Assembly (NCBI GenBank): GCA_022842785.1
Contig: JALHOW010000011.1
Location: forward strand, 58,540-122,539
DNA: 64,000 bases
From: Hyphomicrobiaceae bacterium
GTDB taxonomy: Bacteria > Pseudomonadota > Alphaproteobacteria > Rhizobiales > Hyphomicrobiaceae
Direction of reading: 5' to 3'
In this document: in pieces, positions 26,391-36,636 of the stretch
How the letters are laid out: each line of letters begins with the position of its first letter
How positions within the stretch are numbered: the stretch's first letter is position 1
Notes under the pieces: generated by a model
What the model was told of the DNA's origin: nothing
The model's database searches: none
What the model saw: only the letters and a program-made list of their open reading frames with translations
Translations under genes and position numbers: made by a program

Positions 26391-27887
26391 CTATTCGCGG
26401 AAGGCTTCTTCACGGCCCCTCCGGATCGCGGGGAGAAGCACCGCGAGCAGGAACAGCAGGCTCACGAGCAGGAAGCCTGCACACACCGGCCGCTCGAGGA
26501 AGATCCACCAGCTCCCGCGCGAGACGACGAGCGAGCGGCGGAAATTCTCCTCGATGTGCGGGGCGAGGATTACGCCGAGAATGAGCGGTGCCGGCTCGCA
26601 TCCGATCTTCGGCAGCAGGTAACCGACGACGCCGAAGAAGGCCATGACCATGACGTCGAACGTCGAGTTCTGCACGCTGTAGGCGCCGATGCAGCAGAAG
26701 ATGAGAATGGCGAGATAGAGATAGCGATAAGGCACGTTGAGCAGCATCACCCAGATGCGGATCAGCGGCAGGTTGATGATCACCAGCATGAGATTGCCGA
26801 TCCACATGGAGGCAATCATCGCCCAGAAGAGATCGGGGCGCTCGACCATGAGCTTTGGGCCGGGAACGATGCCATGGATGGTCATGGCGGCGAGCATGAG
26901 CGCCATGACAGCGTTCGACGGCAGGCCGAGTGTCAGCAGCGGTATGAATGACGTCTGCGCACCGGCATTGTTGGCGGCCTCGGGTGCAGCAACACCTTCG
27001 ACGGCGCCGTTGCCGAACTCCTGCGGGCGTTTCGACCACTTCTTCTCGATCACGTAGGCGCCGAACGAGGCAATCAGCGCGCCGCCGCCCGGCAGCACGC
27101 CGAGCAGAGAGCCAATGGCCGTGCCGCGGATTACGGCTGGTGTCGCGCGGCGTACTTCCTCGCGGTTTGGCCAGAGTGACGTGACGGGCTGCACCTCGGG
27201 TTTGCCGAAGGTGCGCGCCAAGTTCGAGATCACCTCTCCGACGCCGAAAAGACCCATGGCGAGAGCGACGAAACTGATGCCCTCGGAGAGCTGCGGAATG
27301 CCGAACGTGAAGCGCGACTGGCCGGTCGTGATGTCCGTGCCGACGAGCCCGAGCACCAAACCGACGAGCACCATTACGATCGAGCGCACGACGGAGCCCT
27401 GTGCGAGCACGACCGCCGCGATCAATCCAAAGATCATGAGGCCGAAGTAGTCGGGCGACTGGAAGGTGCTCGCGATCCAGACCATGGGAGCCGAGAAGAT
27501 CGCGATGATGAAGGTCGCGACCGTGCCGGCGAAGAACGAGCCGACGGCAGCAATGGCGAGCGCGGCGCCAGCGCGTCCTCGCCGAGCCATGGCATGGCCG
27601 TCGAGGCACGTGACGACGGAGGAGCTTTCGCCGGGGATGTTGACGAGGATAGCTGTCGTCGAGCCGCCGTACTGGGCGCCGTAATAGAGGCCCGCGAGCA
27701 TGATCAGCGCGGCGACAGGCGGCAGCGTGAACGTGATCGGCAGCAGCATGGCGATGGTGGCGACGGGGCCGAGCCCGGGCAACACGCCGACGAGTGTGCC
27801 GATGAGCGCGCCGAGAAAGCAGAAGAGCAGGTTCTGCGGCGTCAGCGCCTGCTCGAAGCCGAATGCGAGTTGGCCGAAGAGCTCCAT
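26391..27887 (-). CDS. tctA: Tripartite tricarboxylate transporter large permease
   Basis: A 498-residue protein with about twelve hydrophobic helices. TctA marks: GTLVGVLPGLGPVATIAMLLP, LAGLYYGAQYGGSTTAILVN, IPGESSSVVTCLDGHAMARR, GVLPGGGALIASF and EFGNGAVEGVAAPEAANNAG. It forms the channel of a TTT importer for a carboxylic acid together with the small subunit encoded 11 bases upstream and the binding protein before that. Start set by the GAGGG box; the open frame further upstream lies in tctB. Confidence 0.9.
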   Translation of the reverse strand: MELFGQLAFGFEQALTPQNLLFCFLGALIGTLVGVLPGLGPVATIAMLLPITFTLPPVAALIMLAGLYYGAQYGGSTTAILVNIPGESSSVVTCLDGHAMARRGRAGAALAIAAVGSFFAGTVATFIIAIFSAPMVWIASTFQSPDYFGLMIFGLIAAVVLAQGSVVRSIVMVLVGLVLGLVGTDITTGQSRFTFGIPQLSEGISFVALAMGLFGVGEVISNLARTFGKPEVQPVTSLWPNREEVRRATPAVIRGTAIGSLLGVLPGGGALIASFGAYVIEKKWSKRPQEFGNGAVEGVAAPEAANNAGAQTSFIPLLTLGLPSNAVMALMLAAMTIHGIVPGPKLMVERPDLFWAMIASMWIGNLMLVIINLPLIRIWVMLLNVPYRYLYLAILIFCCIGAYSVQNSTFDVMVMAFFGVVGYLLPKIGCEPAPLILGVILAPHIEENFRRSLVVSRGSWWIFLERPVCAGFLLVSLLFLLAVLLPAIRRGREEAFRE

Positions 27888-27898
27888 TGCCGCCGCCC

Positions 27899-28384
27899 TC
27901 AGAACAACCAGACGGGAATGGAGATCTTCAGGAAGTACACGAAGAGCGTCCAGGAGAATGCAGAGAGAATGGCGCCGGACACGAGTAGCGACAGGAACGT
28001 GTTCCCGTAGGCTGCAGGCCCGGCGACGATGCACGTCGCGATGATCGCGACAATGAGGCCGGCGCGATCGAGGAGCAGAGCGAAGGTGAGGATGCCGCCG
28101 ACCACGAGCAGCAGCGGTCGCCACGCGATATCCGTGTCCACGAATTCATGCGAGCGCACGGCGCTGGCGAGCTGTATCGCCCCGAGCGCGAGAAGCAGCA
28201 GGCCGATGACGAGCGGCACATAGCCAGGACCAATGCGCCCGCCGCGTCCGAGGCCGTAGTCCGCACTGATGTACAGCACGGACACAGCGAACAGGATCGT
28301 CGCTGCGCCCGCCCAGATACTGATCTTGCCGCGCCATCCCCTGCCGGCTTCGGCCGGCGGGGCAGGTGCACTCTCGGAGGACAT
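27899..28384 (-). CDS. tctB: Tripartite tricarboxylate transporter small permease
   Basis: A 161-residue protein with four hydrophobic helices, as usual for TctB: ISIWAGAATILFAVSVLYIS, then the conserved-looking GRIGPGYVPLVIGLLLLALG, ILTFALLLDRAGLIVAIIAT and ILSAFSWTLFVYFLKI. It follows the binding-protein gene by 33 bases and has a GAGG box. Its job is to assist the large permease subunit. Confidence 0.85.
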   Translation of the reverse strand: MSSESAPAPPAEAGRGWRGKISIWAGAATILFAVSVLYISADYGLGRGGRIGPGYVPLVIGLLLLALGAIQLASAVRSHEFVDTDIAWRPLLLVVGGILTFALLLDRAGLIVAIIATCIVAGPAAYGNTFLSLLVSGAILSAFSWTLFVYFLKISIPVWLF

Positions 28385-28417
28385 CTACAGGCCTCGATCG
28401 ACGCTATGCCCCGTGGA

Positions 28418-29404
28418 TCAGTCGACCGTCGCGCCGGTGCTCTTGACGACTCCAGCCCACAGCTCGCGGTCTTTCTTGATCGTAGCCTTGAACTGTTCCG
28501 GCGTCTCGTAGCGCACGGCGTTGCCGATCCCGGCGAGCTTCTCGATCGTCTCCTTGTCATCGAGCACGACTTTGATCGCGGCATTGAACTTGTTGACGAT
28601 TGCGGGATCGACGCCCTTAGGCCCCAGCATGCCGTACCAAGTGGTCGCCTCGAAGCCCTTCAGCGTTTCGCCGATCGTCGGAATGTCGGGGAGCAGCGGC
28701 ACGCGCTTCGCAGTAGATACGGCGATCAGCCTGAGCGTGCCTGCCTTGTGCTGTCCAAGCACGGTCTGGAGCTGCGCGAACTGGCAGCACGTCTCGCCAT
28801 TGAGCATGGCCTGGATGGCCGGCGGACTGCCTTTGTAGGGAATGTGGACCAGGTCGATCCCGGCGACGGAATTGAACATGGCGAATCCGAGATGCGTCGA
28901 AGCGCCATTGCCCGACGAGCCGTAGTTGAGCTTGCCGGGCTGCTTCTTCAGGATCTCGATGAACTCCGTGACGGTCTTCGCGTCGACGACCTTCGGGTTG
29001 ACCGTCAGCACGTTCGGGACGTCGACAATGGGACCGATCGGCGTGAAGTCCGCTTCGACGTCGAAACCCAGCTTCTTGTAGAGGCTGGCGTTGATGCCGT
29101 GCGTGCCGGCCGTGCCGAAGAGGAATGTGTAGCCATCGGGCGCGGCCTTCGCGACGAAGTCCGAGCCGAGATTGCCGCCGGCGCCGGCCTTATAGTCGAA
29201 CACCAGGGTCGTTCCGAGTGCCTTCTCGAGCGGGGCCTGAATGATGCGGGCGATGATGTCGAGGCCTGAGCCTGCAGGGAAGCCCTGTACGATGGTGACG
29301 GGCTTCGTGGGCCAGGACTGGGCGGCGGCCGCGCCGGAGAACAGAGCCGTAGCAACGACGGCAAAGCCAATTCGGCTCAGCGACGCAAGACGCGAGACGG
29401 ACAT
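28418..29404 (-). CDS. tctC: Bug-family (TctC) substrate-binding protein
   Basis: A 328-residue periplasmic protein with a signal peptide (FAVVATALFSGAAAAQ). Bug marks: WPTKPVTIVQGFPAGSGLDI, GAGGNLGSDFVAKAAPDGYT, and VHIPYKGSPPAIQAMLNGE. It captures the ligand for the TctAB permease. The amidase gene lies 88 bases upstream on the same strand, which hints that the ligand may be the acid released by, or related to, an amide substrate; this is inference. Confidence 0.9.
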   Translation of the reverse strand: MSVSRLASLSRIGFAVVATALFSGAAAAQSWPTKPVTIVQGFPAGSGLDIIARIIQAPLEKALGTTLVFDYKAGAGGNLGSDFVAKAAPDGYTFLFGTAGTHGINASLYKKLGFDVEADFTPIGPIVDVPNVLTVNPKVVDAKTVTEFIEILKKQPGKLNYGSSGNGASTHLGFAMFNSVAGIDLVHIPYKGSPPAIQAMLNGETCCQFAQLQTVLGQHKAGTLRLIAVSTAKRVPLLPDIPTIGETLKGFEATTWYGMLGPKGVDPAIVNKFNAAIKVVLDDKETIEKLAGIGNAVRYETPEQFKATIKKDRELWAGVVKSTGATVD

Positions 29405-29492
29405 GACGGAACTCCCTTTGTAGGCGATTATTCACCAACGATGGGCGGGAGACCTCCGGCGCGTCAAGCCTGAATGTGCGCCGCAAAGGCAA

Positions 29493-30857
29493 TCAAACTG
29501 CTTGTACAGGCTGCAGAATGGCCTCGAGCGCAGCCGAGATCGCGAGCGTACGCCGGTCCGTACCTCCTTGCCCGACGACCATGAGACCGGTCGGCGCATC
29601 GCCCGGCCGATGCATGGGGATCGAGATCGAGCAGCAATCCAGGATGTTGAACATCATGGGATTGCGCAGGATCATCATATTGATCCGCGAATAGTCATCG
29701 TCTTTGGCAACTTCATCGATGCGCGGTGCGATGATCGCCGTTGTCGGCATGATGACGGCATCGAAATCGGCGGTCGCGTCGTTGTAGGCGCTGATGGCTG
29801 CGGTGCGCCGCTCGAGAAGTCCGATGTAGAAGGCTGCATCCTGCTCCGCGCCACGCATGATGCGCATGAGAACGCGCGGATCGTACTGCGCGCGGCGTTC
29901 CGCGATCAGCTCGCGGTGCCACGCATAGCTTTCCGACGCCGAGATGCCACCTTTGTCGGTCATCTCTGCGATGCGTTTCAGCACGGGAAGCGGCGCACGC
30001 GTTATGAGGGCGCCGGCATCGGCGATGCGTTTCAGCGCGGCATCGAAGGTAGCCGCGACATGCGCATCTAGGCTGTCGAGCATGATCGTCTCGGGCACAA
30101 GCAAGCGAAGGCCCTTGAGGGAAAGCTCCGGCAAGGGCGCTGGTGTCTCGTTCGCGAAGACCGCATCCATGATGGCGCAGCAGTCGACCGTGCGGGCGAG
30201 CGGCCCGATCGAGTCGAGAGATTTGGAGAGCGGCACGACACCATCGATCGGCACGCGTCGCGCCGTCGGCTTCCATCCGACGACACCGTTGAAGGATGCC
30301 GGCACGCGGCAAGAGCCACCTGTATCCGTGCCGAGTGCGCCATAGGCCATGCCGTCGGCGACAGCCACGCCCGAGCCCGAGGATGAGCCACCGGGAACGC
30401 GGCGCTCCGAGCGGGCCCAGGGCGATGCCGGCGTGCCGTAGTGCGGATTGATGCCGAGGCCCGAGTAGGCGAACTCGGTCATGTTCGCGCGGCCAATGAA
30501 AATGAAACCGGCGCGGCGGAGGCGGGCGACCGATGGCGCATCGCTTGTGGCGGGTGCAGCATCGGTCAGTGCGCGTGAGCCAGCCGTCGTGATTTCGCCC
30601 GTGATGTCGGCCAGATCCTTGATCGCGATGGGGATGCCGGCATAGGGCGAAGGCGCTGCGCCGGCCTTGCGAAGTGCGTCCATGGCATCGGCAGTCGCGC
30701 GGGCGCGCTCGGCGTTGGTCTTGATGAAGACGCGCGCGCCTTCGCCGGCCGGGTCGGCGATTCGCGCGAGACAGTCTTCGATGAGCTTGCGGCTCGTGGT
30801 GGTGCCGCGGGCGAGATCACGGGCAAGGCTCGAAAGTGTCGGCTGATGGCGCGTCAT
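29493..30857 (-). CDS. Amidase signature family hydrolase
   Basis: A 454-residue hydrolase with the full Ser-cisSer-Lys triad: Lys80 in GIPIAIKDLAD, the cis-serine in GGSSSGSG (157-163) and the nucleophile Ser182 in GTDTGGSCRVPAS. Start at 30857, behind GAGGAAG. It splits a C-N amide bond, with aryl or aliphatic amides as possible substrates. It is the first gene of a likely operon with tctC-tctB-tctA. It is not GatA: no gatB or gatC is near, and the C-terminal part is divergent. Confidence 0.82.
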   Translation of the reverse strand: MTRHQPTLSSLARDLARGTTTSRKLIEDCLARIADPAGEGARVFIKTNAERARATADAMDALRKAGAAPSPYAGIPIAIKDLADITGEITTAGSRALTDAAPATSDAPSVARLRRAGFIFIGRANMTEFAYSGLGINPHYGTPASPWARSERRVPGGSSSGSGVAVADGMAYGALGTDTGGSCRVPASFNGVVGWKPTARRVPIDGVVPLSKSLDSIGPLARTVDCCAIMDAVFANETPAPLPELSLKGLRLLVPETIMLDSLDAHVAATFDAALKRIADAGALITRAPLPVLKRIAEMTDKGGISASESYAWHRELIAERRAQYDPRVLMRIMRGAEQDAAFYIGLLERRTAAISAYNDATADFDAVIMPTTAIIAPRIDEVAKDDDYSRINMMILRNPMMFNILDCCSISIPMHRPGDAPTGLMVVGQGGTDRRTLAISAALEAILQPVQAV

Positions 30858-31304
30858 GGCTGGCTTCCTCTCGCGGTGCGTCGGCGGTGTTCGGTGCGGG
30901 GCCGCACGCCAACATGAGCGGTCAGGCGGGGGCGGCGCAAGCTGCCCGCGTGCACGACTTCGATGCATCGTGGCGTGCGGAAAGGCGCTGCGGCCTCAAG
31001 TGGCCTCGTGCTTCCGTGGCAACAGATCAAACTCATTCTTGCTCACCAATTGATCGACGTGTAGCTTATTCCTGCGGCAAGGTGAGGCAGGCCGCTCAAT
31101 GCCGCTCCGACAGGGATCATGGAAGGGGCGGCACGGGCGAGACAGGGGTGTGGTGCGTACTCGATCGGCTTGCGGGACGAGAACTTCCGGCAGTGCGGAT
31201 TGTGGTCTCCAGCGCAGACAGGCGCTGTGGAGGCCTTACGCGTGCGCGCACCCCTGTGCCACGGCGCTCTTGCGGGCGGCGCCGGTAACGAGCGAGGGGC
31301 CCCA
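30858..31304 (+). other. Divergent intergenic region, no gene seen
   Basis: About 450 bases between the amidase gene and the next + strand gene. Frames are open by chance in this GC-rich DNA but lack coding character. The right end carries the GAGGGG ribosome binding site of the next gene. No clear promoter, hairpin or repeat was found. Confidence 0.5.
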
Positions 31305-32327
31305 ATGAGTATTCGCACGCCAGCGAAGGCGGCTGTTCCAGGTAATGCGCGCGAATTCGGCCGGCGCCATGGAAATGCCGCATCTACGGGCACTTATGAA
31401 CCCGCGCGAGGTATTGTTCGTGGCGCTGAGCAGGGTTCGGATGCCCTGCCGCCGGCTGACATGCCATCCCGGCCTGATGCACCGGACATAGATTGGCCGC
31501 CGCGTCCGCGGACAGCCGATGAACTCCGGGCACGCTTCCAGGATGGTTATCCGGCCAGCACCAGCGCCGCACGGGGGAATCCAGTCGATCGTGAGGGCAG
31601 ACGCCTCACGGATTTCGATCTGGACGAGCAAGAGGAGCGTCTGCGTATGCCTGAGCCCATGCCTGCTTCATGGCTCTCACCAGTCCAGCCACAGCCGCCG
31701 AGCGCCGTGATGCGCCATCTGTCCAGCGCCGCGCTGGGCCTTACAGTAGGGCTCGTCCTCGCCGTGCCGGCCGTGCTCTGGCAGAAGGGCCGCATCGATC
31801 CGATGGCCTCTTTTGCTCATGTCGCTGCAAACTTCGGCTTGGCAGCCGCATCGCCGAAGGCCTCGGTCATGACGGCCGAAGCGCGCGAGCCGACCGTCGA
31901 AGTGGTGCGCGCCACGCCGCGCTCCGTCGCAGTCCCCGGCGTCGAAGTCGTGATGCCGAAGCCTGTGGTGGCATCGCCGGAGATGATTGCAGCCTCGGCG
32001 TCCGTGGCCGCGCTCAGGCCGGCAGTTGCCGAGCTGACTCCCGCACAGATCCAGGCCGCCAAGGCCGACGGACTTATGGATGATGCGCGCCGCCTCATGG
32101 GTGACGGCGATTTCCGTGCGGCCCGCAGCGTGCTCGAGGACCAGGCTGTAGCGGCGATGCCGACAGCCCGCTTCCTGCTCGCGGAAACTTACGACCCGAA
32201 CTACCTCGCCGCGCGCGGCGTGCGCAGTGTCCGCGCCGAGGTGCCGCGCGCTGTCGAGCTCTACCGCGAGGCACTCGATGGCGGTATCGAGGCCGCCCGC
32301 CAGCGGATCAGCGCGCTGAGGCCTTAG
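31305..32327 (+). CDS. Membrane-anchored protein with Sel1/TPR-like C terminus
   Basis: A 340-residue protein. Residues 1-135 are polar and probably disordered in the cytoplasm. One hydrophobic helix follows (SSAALGLTVGLVLAVPAVLW, about 140-160), then an Ala/Val/Pro-rich linker. A helical C terminus (LMDDARRLMGDGDFRAARSV, then LAETYDPNYLAARGVRS, VELYREALDGGIEAARQRI) looks like one or two Sel1-type repeats facing the periplasm. Start at 31305 is set by the GAGGGG box. A role in envelope complexes is plausible; no specific function can be given. Confidence 0.65.
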   Translation: MSIRTPAKAAVPGNAREFGRRHGNAASTGTYEPARGIVRGAEQGSDALPPADMPSRPDAPDIDWPPRPRTADELRARFQDGYPASTSAARGNPVDREGRRLTDFDLDEQEERLRMPEPMPASWLSPVQPQPPSAVMRHLSSAALGLTVGLVLAVPAVLWQKGRIDPMASFAHVAANFGLAAASPKASVMTAEAREPTVEVVRATPRSVAVPGVEVVMPKPVVASPEMIAASASVAALRPAVAELTPAQIQAAKADGLMDDARRLMGDGDFRAARSVLEDQAVAAMPTARFLLAETYDPNYLAARGVRSVRAEVPRAVELYREALDGGIEAARQRISALRP

Positions 32328-32416
32328 TTTTTCTTAGGGACGGCCTAACGGCCGGCGCGCAGTCGCGCGCTCATGGCGCAGCGCGCGCTGTGGCCCTGCT
32401 CGCGCCGAAGGTGCGA

Positions 32417-34501
32417 TCAACCAATCAATCCGCGATTCTTCAACATGGCCTGTGACGTCGGAAGCCGTCCGCGGAAAGCCGTATAGGCCTCCGCCGGATC
32501 GCGGCGATTACCTGCCGAATAGATGAACTCCGCAAGCTTCTTCGCCGTCGCCGGATCGAAGGCGTTGCCGGTTTCCTCGAAGGCTTCGAAGGCGTCGGCA
32601 TCCATGACTTCGGACCACATGTAGCTGTAGTAGCCGGCTGCATAACCGCCGCCGGAGAAGATGTGCGCGAAGTGCGGCAGGCGATGGCGCATGACGATCT
32701 CGCGCGGCATTCCCAAGCGCTTCAGCATGTCCGCTTCGAAGCGTGACAGATCGAAATCATCGAATCTCTCGAGCGCGTGCAGCTCCATGTCCGCGAGCGC
32801 GGAGGAGACGTACTCGACCGTGGCGAAGCCCTGATTGAACTTGCTTGCCGCATCGAGCCGCTCGACGAGGGCATCGGGGATCGGCGCGTCAGTCTTGTGG
32901 TGGCGGGCGAATTTCCGCAGGACGTCGCGCTGTTCGAGCCAGTGCTCATAGAGCTGCGAGGGTAGCTCGACGAAGTCCGTCGAGACGGCGGTGCCCGCGA
33001 TCGAGGGATAGGTCACGTCGGACATGAGCCCGTGGAGCGCATGCCCGAACTCGTGAAACAGCGTGCGGGCATCATCGAAACTCAGGAGCGTCTGTTCGCC
33101 GTCCGCGCCGCGTGCAAAGTTGAGAACGTTCACGATGATGGGATGGATATCGGCCTTGAGCCGCTGCTGACTGCGGAAGGCGCTCATCCAGGCGCCCGAG
33201 CGCTTCGAGGGCCGCGCGAAATAGTCGCCAACGAAGACGCCGAGATGGTTGCCGTCGGCGTGTTTCACTTCCCATGTGCGCACGTCGGGATGGTACTTCG
33301 GCAGGTCGGCGCGCTCTTCGAATGTGAGGCCGAAGAGCCGCGTTGCCGTGTCGAACGTCGCCTCGATCATTCGGTCGAGCTGCATGTAGGGCTTGATCTC
33401 GGCCTCATCGAGATCGAACTCGGCCTTGCGCACTTTCTCCGCATAGTGCCGCCAGTCCCAGGCCTCGACTTGGAAATTGCCGCCCTCGCGATCGACCATG
33501 CGCTGGAGCATGTCACGCTCCTCGCCAGCCTTCTTGACGGCCGCAGTCCACACTTCGTCGAGCAGGCCACGAACGGCTTCAGGCGTCTTGGCCATGGCGT
33601 CTTCGAGGCGGAACTTGGCGAACGTCGCGAAGCCGAGGAGCTTTGCGCGCTCGGCCCTGAGCGCCAGGATTTCCGTCGCGACCGCGCGGTTATCGTGCTC
33701 GCCACCACCCTCGCCGCGCCGGATCCAGGCGGCAAAAGCAATCTCGCGCAAATCGCGCCGCGTCGAGAATTGCAGGAAGCTTTCGATGCTCGACCGCCCT
33801 AGCGTAATGACGTGCTTGCCAGGGTGTCCGAGGTCATCGCCCGCACGCTTCGCCGCCGCGCGCACGAAATCAGGAAGACCCGCGAGATCGGCTTCGCTCT
33901 CGAGGACGAGCTTGTAGCCCTGTTCGTCGGCGAGAATATTCTGCGAGAACGTCGTGCCGAGTGTCGCGAGACGCGCGTTGATCTCGGCCATGCGCTTCTT
34001 CGCATCAGGCGCGAGTCGCGCGCCTGCTCGCACGAGGCTCGAATGCGTGCGCTCGAGCACGCGGCGCTGTTCGGCATCGAGCTTCTGGCGCAGGCCCCGC
34101 TGGAAGATCGTGTCGACGCGCGCGAAGAAACGCGCATCGAGCGCGATGGCCGTGCTGTGCTGTGAGAGAATTGGTGCGATGTCGCGCTCGATGGCCTGCA
34201 GCTCAGGGTTCGTATCGGCACTCGTCAGATTGTAGAACACGCGGAGGACCCGCGTGAGTATCGCGCCGGCCTTCTCCATGGCCGCGACCGTATTGGCGAA
34301 GGTCGGCGAGGCGCTGTTCGAGAGGATCTTCTCGACCTCGGCCTTGTGCGTCTCGATGGCCTTGTCGATGGCTGGGCGGAAGTGCGGGGGCTTGATCTTC
34401 TCGAATGGTGGCAGCTCGAACGGCGTGTTCCACGTTCCGAGCAGCGGATTGCGTGCGGTCGCCGCGCCGTTGCCGTTGGCCTTCGCTTTTCTGTCGCTCA
34501 T
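32417..34501 (-). CDS. M3-family zinc metallopeptidase (oligopeptidase A / Dcp type)
   Basis: A 694-residue cytoplasmic peptidase. The zinc site HEFGH starts at residue 483 (His483, Glu484, His487), with the third ligand Glu512 in TDFVELPSQ. The N-terminal [20 protein letters not shown] and the length fit the Dcp/oligopeptidase A branch. It breaks down short peptides left by ATP-dependent proteases. Its ATG overlaps the stop of htpG (ATGA), so chaperone and peptidase are translationally coupled and may both respond to heat. Confidence 0.88.
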   Translation of the reverse strand: MSDRKAKANGNGAATARNPLLGTWNTPFELPPFEKIKPPHFRPAIDKAIETHKAEVEKILSNSASPTFANTVAAMEKAGAILTRVLRVFYNLTSADTNPELQAIERDIAPILSQHSTAIALDARFFARVDTIFQRGLRQKLDAEQRRVLERTHSSLVRAGARLAPDAKKRMAEINARLATLGTTFSQNILADEQGYKLVLESEADLAGLPDFVRAAAKRAGDDLGHPGKHVITLGRSSIESFLQFSTRRDLREIAFAAWIRRGEGGGEHDNRAVATEILALRAERAKLLGFATFAKFRLEDAMAKTPEAVRGLLDEVWTAAVKKAGEERDMLQRMVDREGGNFQVEAWDWRHYAEKVRKAEFDLDEAEIKPYMQLDRMIEATFDTATRLFGLTFEERADLPKYHPDVRTWEVKHADGNHLGVFVGDYFARPSKRSGAWMSAFRSQQRLKADIHPIIVNVLNFARGADGEQTLLSFDDARTLFHEFGHALHGLMSDVTYPSIAGTAVSTDFVELPSQLYEHWLEQRDVLRKFARHHKTDAPIPDALVERLDAASKFNQGFATVEYVSSALADMELHALERFDDFDLSRFEADMLKRLGMPREIVMRHRLPHFAHIFSGGGYAAGYYSYMWSEVMDADAFEAFEETGNAFDPATAKKLAEFIYSAGNRRDPAEAYTAFRGRLPTSQAMLKNRGLIG

Positions 34502-36408
34502 GCGGATCTGCCTTCTGTGTTCGGGGCATTGATGCCGGCAACCAGGTAGCGGTTCAGTCGCTCGGTGAAGCGCGCGGGATCGCTCGGCAGTTCGCCTTCG
34601 ACGATGCGCGCTTGGTCGAGCAGGAGGTGTGCGAGGTCATCGACCACCGTGAGATCCGCAGCCAGGCGCGCGCGATCGATGGCGTCGATGAGCGGGTGAG
34701 CGGGATTGATTTCCAGGATCGGCTTCACATTGATGCCGCGCTGCTGGCGCTGCAGCAGGCGCTCCAGCGTGCGGTCGGGGCCGTGCGCGGTGGCGACGAG
34801 GCAGGCTGGCGAGCTGACGAGGCGCTGCGAGACTTTCACGTCCTCGACCTGTTCCCCGAGCGCAGCCTTGAGCGAGGAAATGAGATCGCCGACATCCTTC
34901 GGCGCGTCGGCTTTCGCTTTCGCGGCTTCTTCATTCAGCGGGACGGCAGAGAGATCCACATCGCCCTGCGACAGTGACTTGAGCGCTTTGTCATCGAACT
35001 TGGGGCTTGCCGTTGTCCAGAAGGCGTCCACGGGATCGGGCAGCAGCAGCACCTCGACACCGCGTTCGCGCGCAGCTTCGAGCTGCGGGCTCGACTTCAA
35101 GCGATCGAGGCTTTCGCCAACGAGATAGTAGATCTCCGTCTGTCCTTCGCGCATGGCGGCAATGTATTCGGCCAGCGAGCGCCAGCCATCACCCGCCGTC
35201 GAGCGGAAACGCGCGATCTTCAGGAGCTGCTCGCGGCGTTCGAAATCCTCGTAGATGCCTTCCTTGAGCACCTGCCCGAAGGTTTCCCAGGTGCTTGCGA
35301 ACTTCGCCAGATCCTTGTTCGCAAGTGTCTCCAGCTCGCCGATGATCTTCGCCGTCACGGCGCGGCGGATCTGAGCCACGGCCGGATTGTTCTGCAGCAT
35401 CTCGCGGCTGATGTTGAGCGGCACGTCCTCGGAGTCGATGACGCCGCGCACGAAGCGCAGATAGCCGGGCAGCAGGGCTGCATCCTCGGTGATGAATACG
35501 CGCCTGACGTAGAGCTTCACGCGGCCCTTGCGCTCGACATCGAAGAGATCGAACGGCCGCTGCGTCGGCACGAACAGGAGCGCGGCATAGGACTGGCGCC
35601 CCTCGGCTTTGTAGTGGACGGTCAGCGCGGGCGCATCGAGCTGTCCGGCGAGGCTGCGATAAGCCTCGGTGTATTCATCCGCCGAGACTTCGCTCTTCGA
35701 GCGTTGCCAGAGCGCGCTCGCCGAGTTGAGCTGCTTGGCCGTGCCGTCCGCGCCGATCAGCTCGACGGGAAAGAGAATGTGGTCGGAGTAGGTTTTGACG
35801 ATCCGCTCGATCTCGTAGTCGTCGAGGAAGTTGCGGGCCTCGTCCTTCAGATGCAGCGTGATGCGCGTACCGCGCGACACCTTGGCAGCTTCAGCATCCG
35901 ATGCTGCTTCGATGCTGAAACCGCTCGCGCCGTCGGAACTCCACAGCCACGTGGTTGCCTCCCCGGCTTTGCGGCTCACGACTTCGATGTGGTCGGCCAC
36001 CATGAAGGCGGAATAAAAGCCGACGCCGAACTGGCCGATGAGAGCCGAATTCTCTCCATCCTTGCCAATGCGTTCGATGAACGCGCGCGTGCCGGAGCGC
36101 GCTATCGTGCCGAGGTTCTCTGCGAGCTCACTGTCGCTCATGCCGATGCCGTTGTCGGCAATGATCAGGCGACCGGCCTCCTTGTCCGTCTCGATGCGGA
36201 TGGCGAGGCGCGCATCGTCACCGATCAGTTCCGGCTGTGCGATTGCCTCATAGCGCAGCTTGTCGCACGCATCGGACGCGTTCGAGATCAGCTCACGCAG
36301 AAATATGTCCTTCTCGGTGTAGACCGAGTGCACCATCAGGTGCAGCAGGCGCGACACCTCCGCCTGGAAGGGGCGTGATGCGGCTGGCGACGGGCGGTCG
36401 GTGCTCAT
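34498..36408 (-). CDS. htpG: HSP90-family chaperone HtpG
   Basis: A 636-residue ATP-dependent chaperone. The GHKL ATP site is intact: [39 protein letters not shown] and [15 protein letters not shown]. The middle domain has [20 protein letters not shown], and length matches the family. It helps fold client proteins under stress. A GGAGAAG box precedes the start, and a heat-shock-type promoter candidate lies about 90-115 bases upstream. The M3 peptidase gene is coupled downstream. Confidence 0.95.
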   Translation of the reverse strand: MSTDRPSPAASRPFQAEVSRLLHLMVHSVYTEKDIFLRELISNASDACDKLRYEAIAQPELIGDDARLAIRIETDKEAGRLIIADNGIGMSDSELAENLGTIARSGTRAFIERIGKDGENSALIGQFGVGFYSAFMVADHIEVVSRKAGEATTWLWSSDGASGFSIEAASDAEAAKVSRGTRITLHLKDEARNFLDDYEIERIVKTYSDHILFPVELIGADGTAKQLNSASALWQRSKSEVSADEYTEAYRSLAGQLDAPALTVHYKAEGRQSYAALLFVPTQRPFDLFDVERKGRVKLYVRRVFITEDAALLPGYLRFVRGVIDSEDVPLNISREMLQNNPAVAQIRRAVTAKIIGELETLANKDLAKFASTWETFGQVLKEGIYEDFERREQLLKIARFRSTAGDGWRSLAEYIAAMREGQTEIYYLVGESLDRLKSSPQLEAARERGVEVLLLPDPVDAFWTTASPKFDDKALKSLSQGDVDLSAVPLNEEAAKAKADAPKDVGDLISSLKAALGEQVEDVKVSQRLVSSPACLVATAHGPDRTLERLLQRQQRGINVKPILEINPAHPLIDAIDRARLAADLTVVDDLAHLLLDQARIVEGELPSDPARFTERLNRYLVAGINAPNTEGRSA

Positions 36409-36496
36409 CGCGGCACTTCTCCTGGTTTACGCGACATCGGATGGCCTCGGGGGCAATCCCGGGCAGCCCTGGGGACCACCTTGGGGGCTGCCTCTG

Positions 36497-36524
36497 ATAA
36501 AGCGCTGGGCGGCGTTGGTTCAAG
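36497..36524 (-). promoter_or_regulatory. Candidate heat-shock (RpoH) promoter of htpG
   Basis: Read on the minus strand: CTTGAA (36524-36519), 16 bases, then CTTTAT (36502-36497). The -35 element matches the RpoH consensus exactly and the -10 element only loosely. A stem GGCAGCCC/GGGCTGCC (36462-36469 with 36485-36492) lies in the presumed leader. Confidence 0.4.
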
Positions 36525-36636
36525 TCCCGTGGTGGTCTGTATCCGGATGGCCAGGGCTGCAAATCGGGTTTGCCGGCCGCGCGCGCCGCGTTAGGGTGGC
36601 GCCGCCGCCGTGCCCAAAAGAATCCCGAGGAACGCC

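Noticed and set aside
36511..36530. tRNA T-loop lookalike (GGTTCAAGTCC)
   Set aside because: No paired T-stem, anticodon arm or acceptor stem around it; on the other strand it is the CTTGAA box of the htpG promoter candidate.
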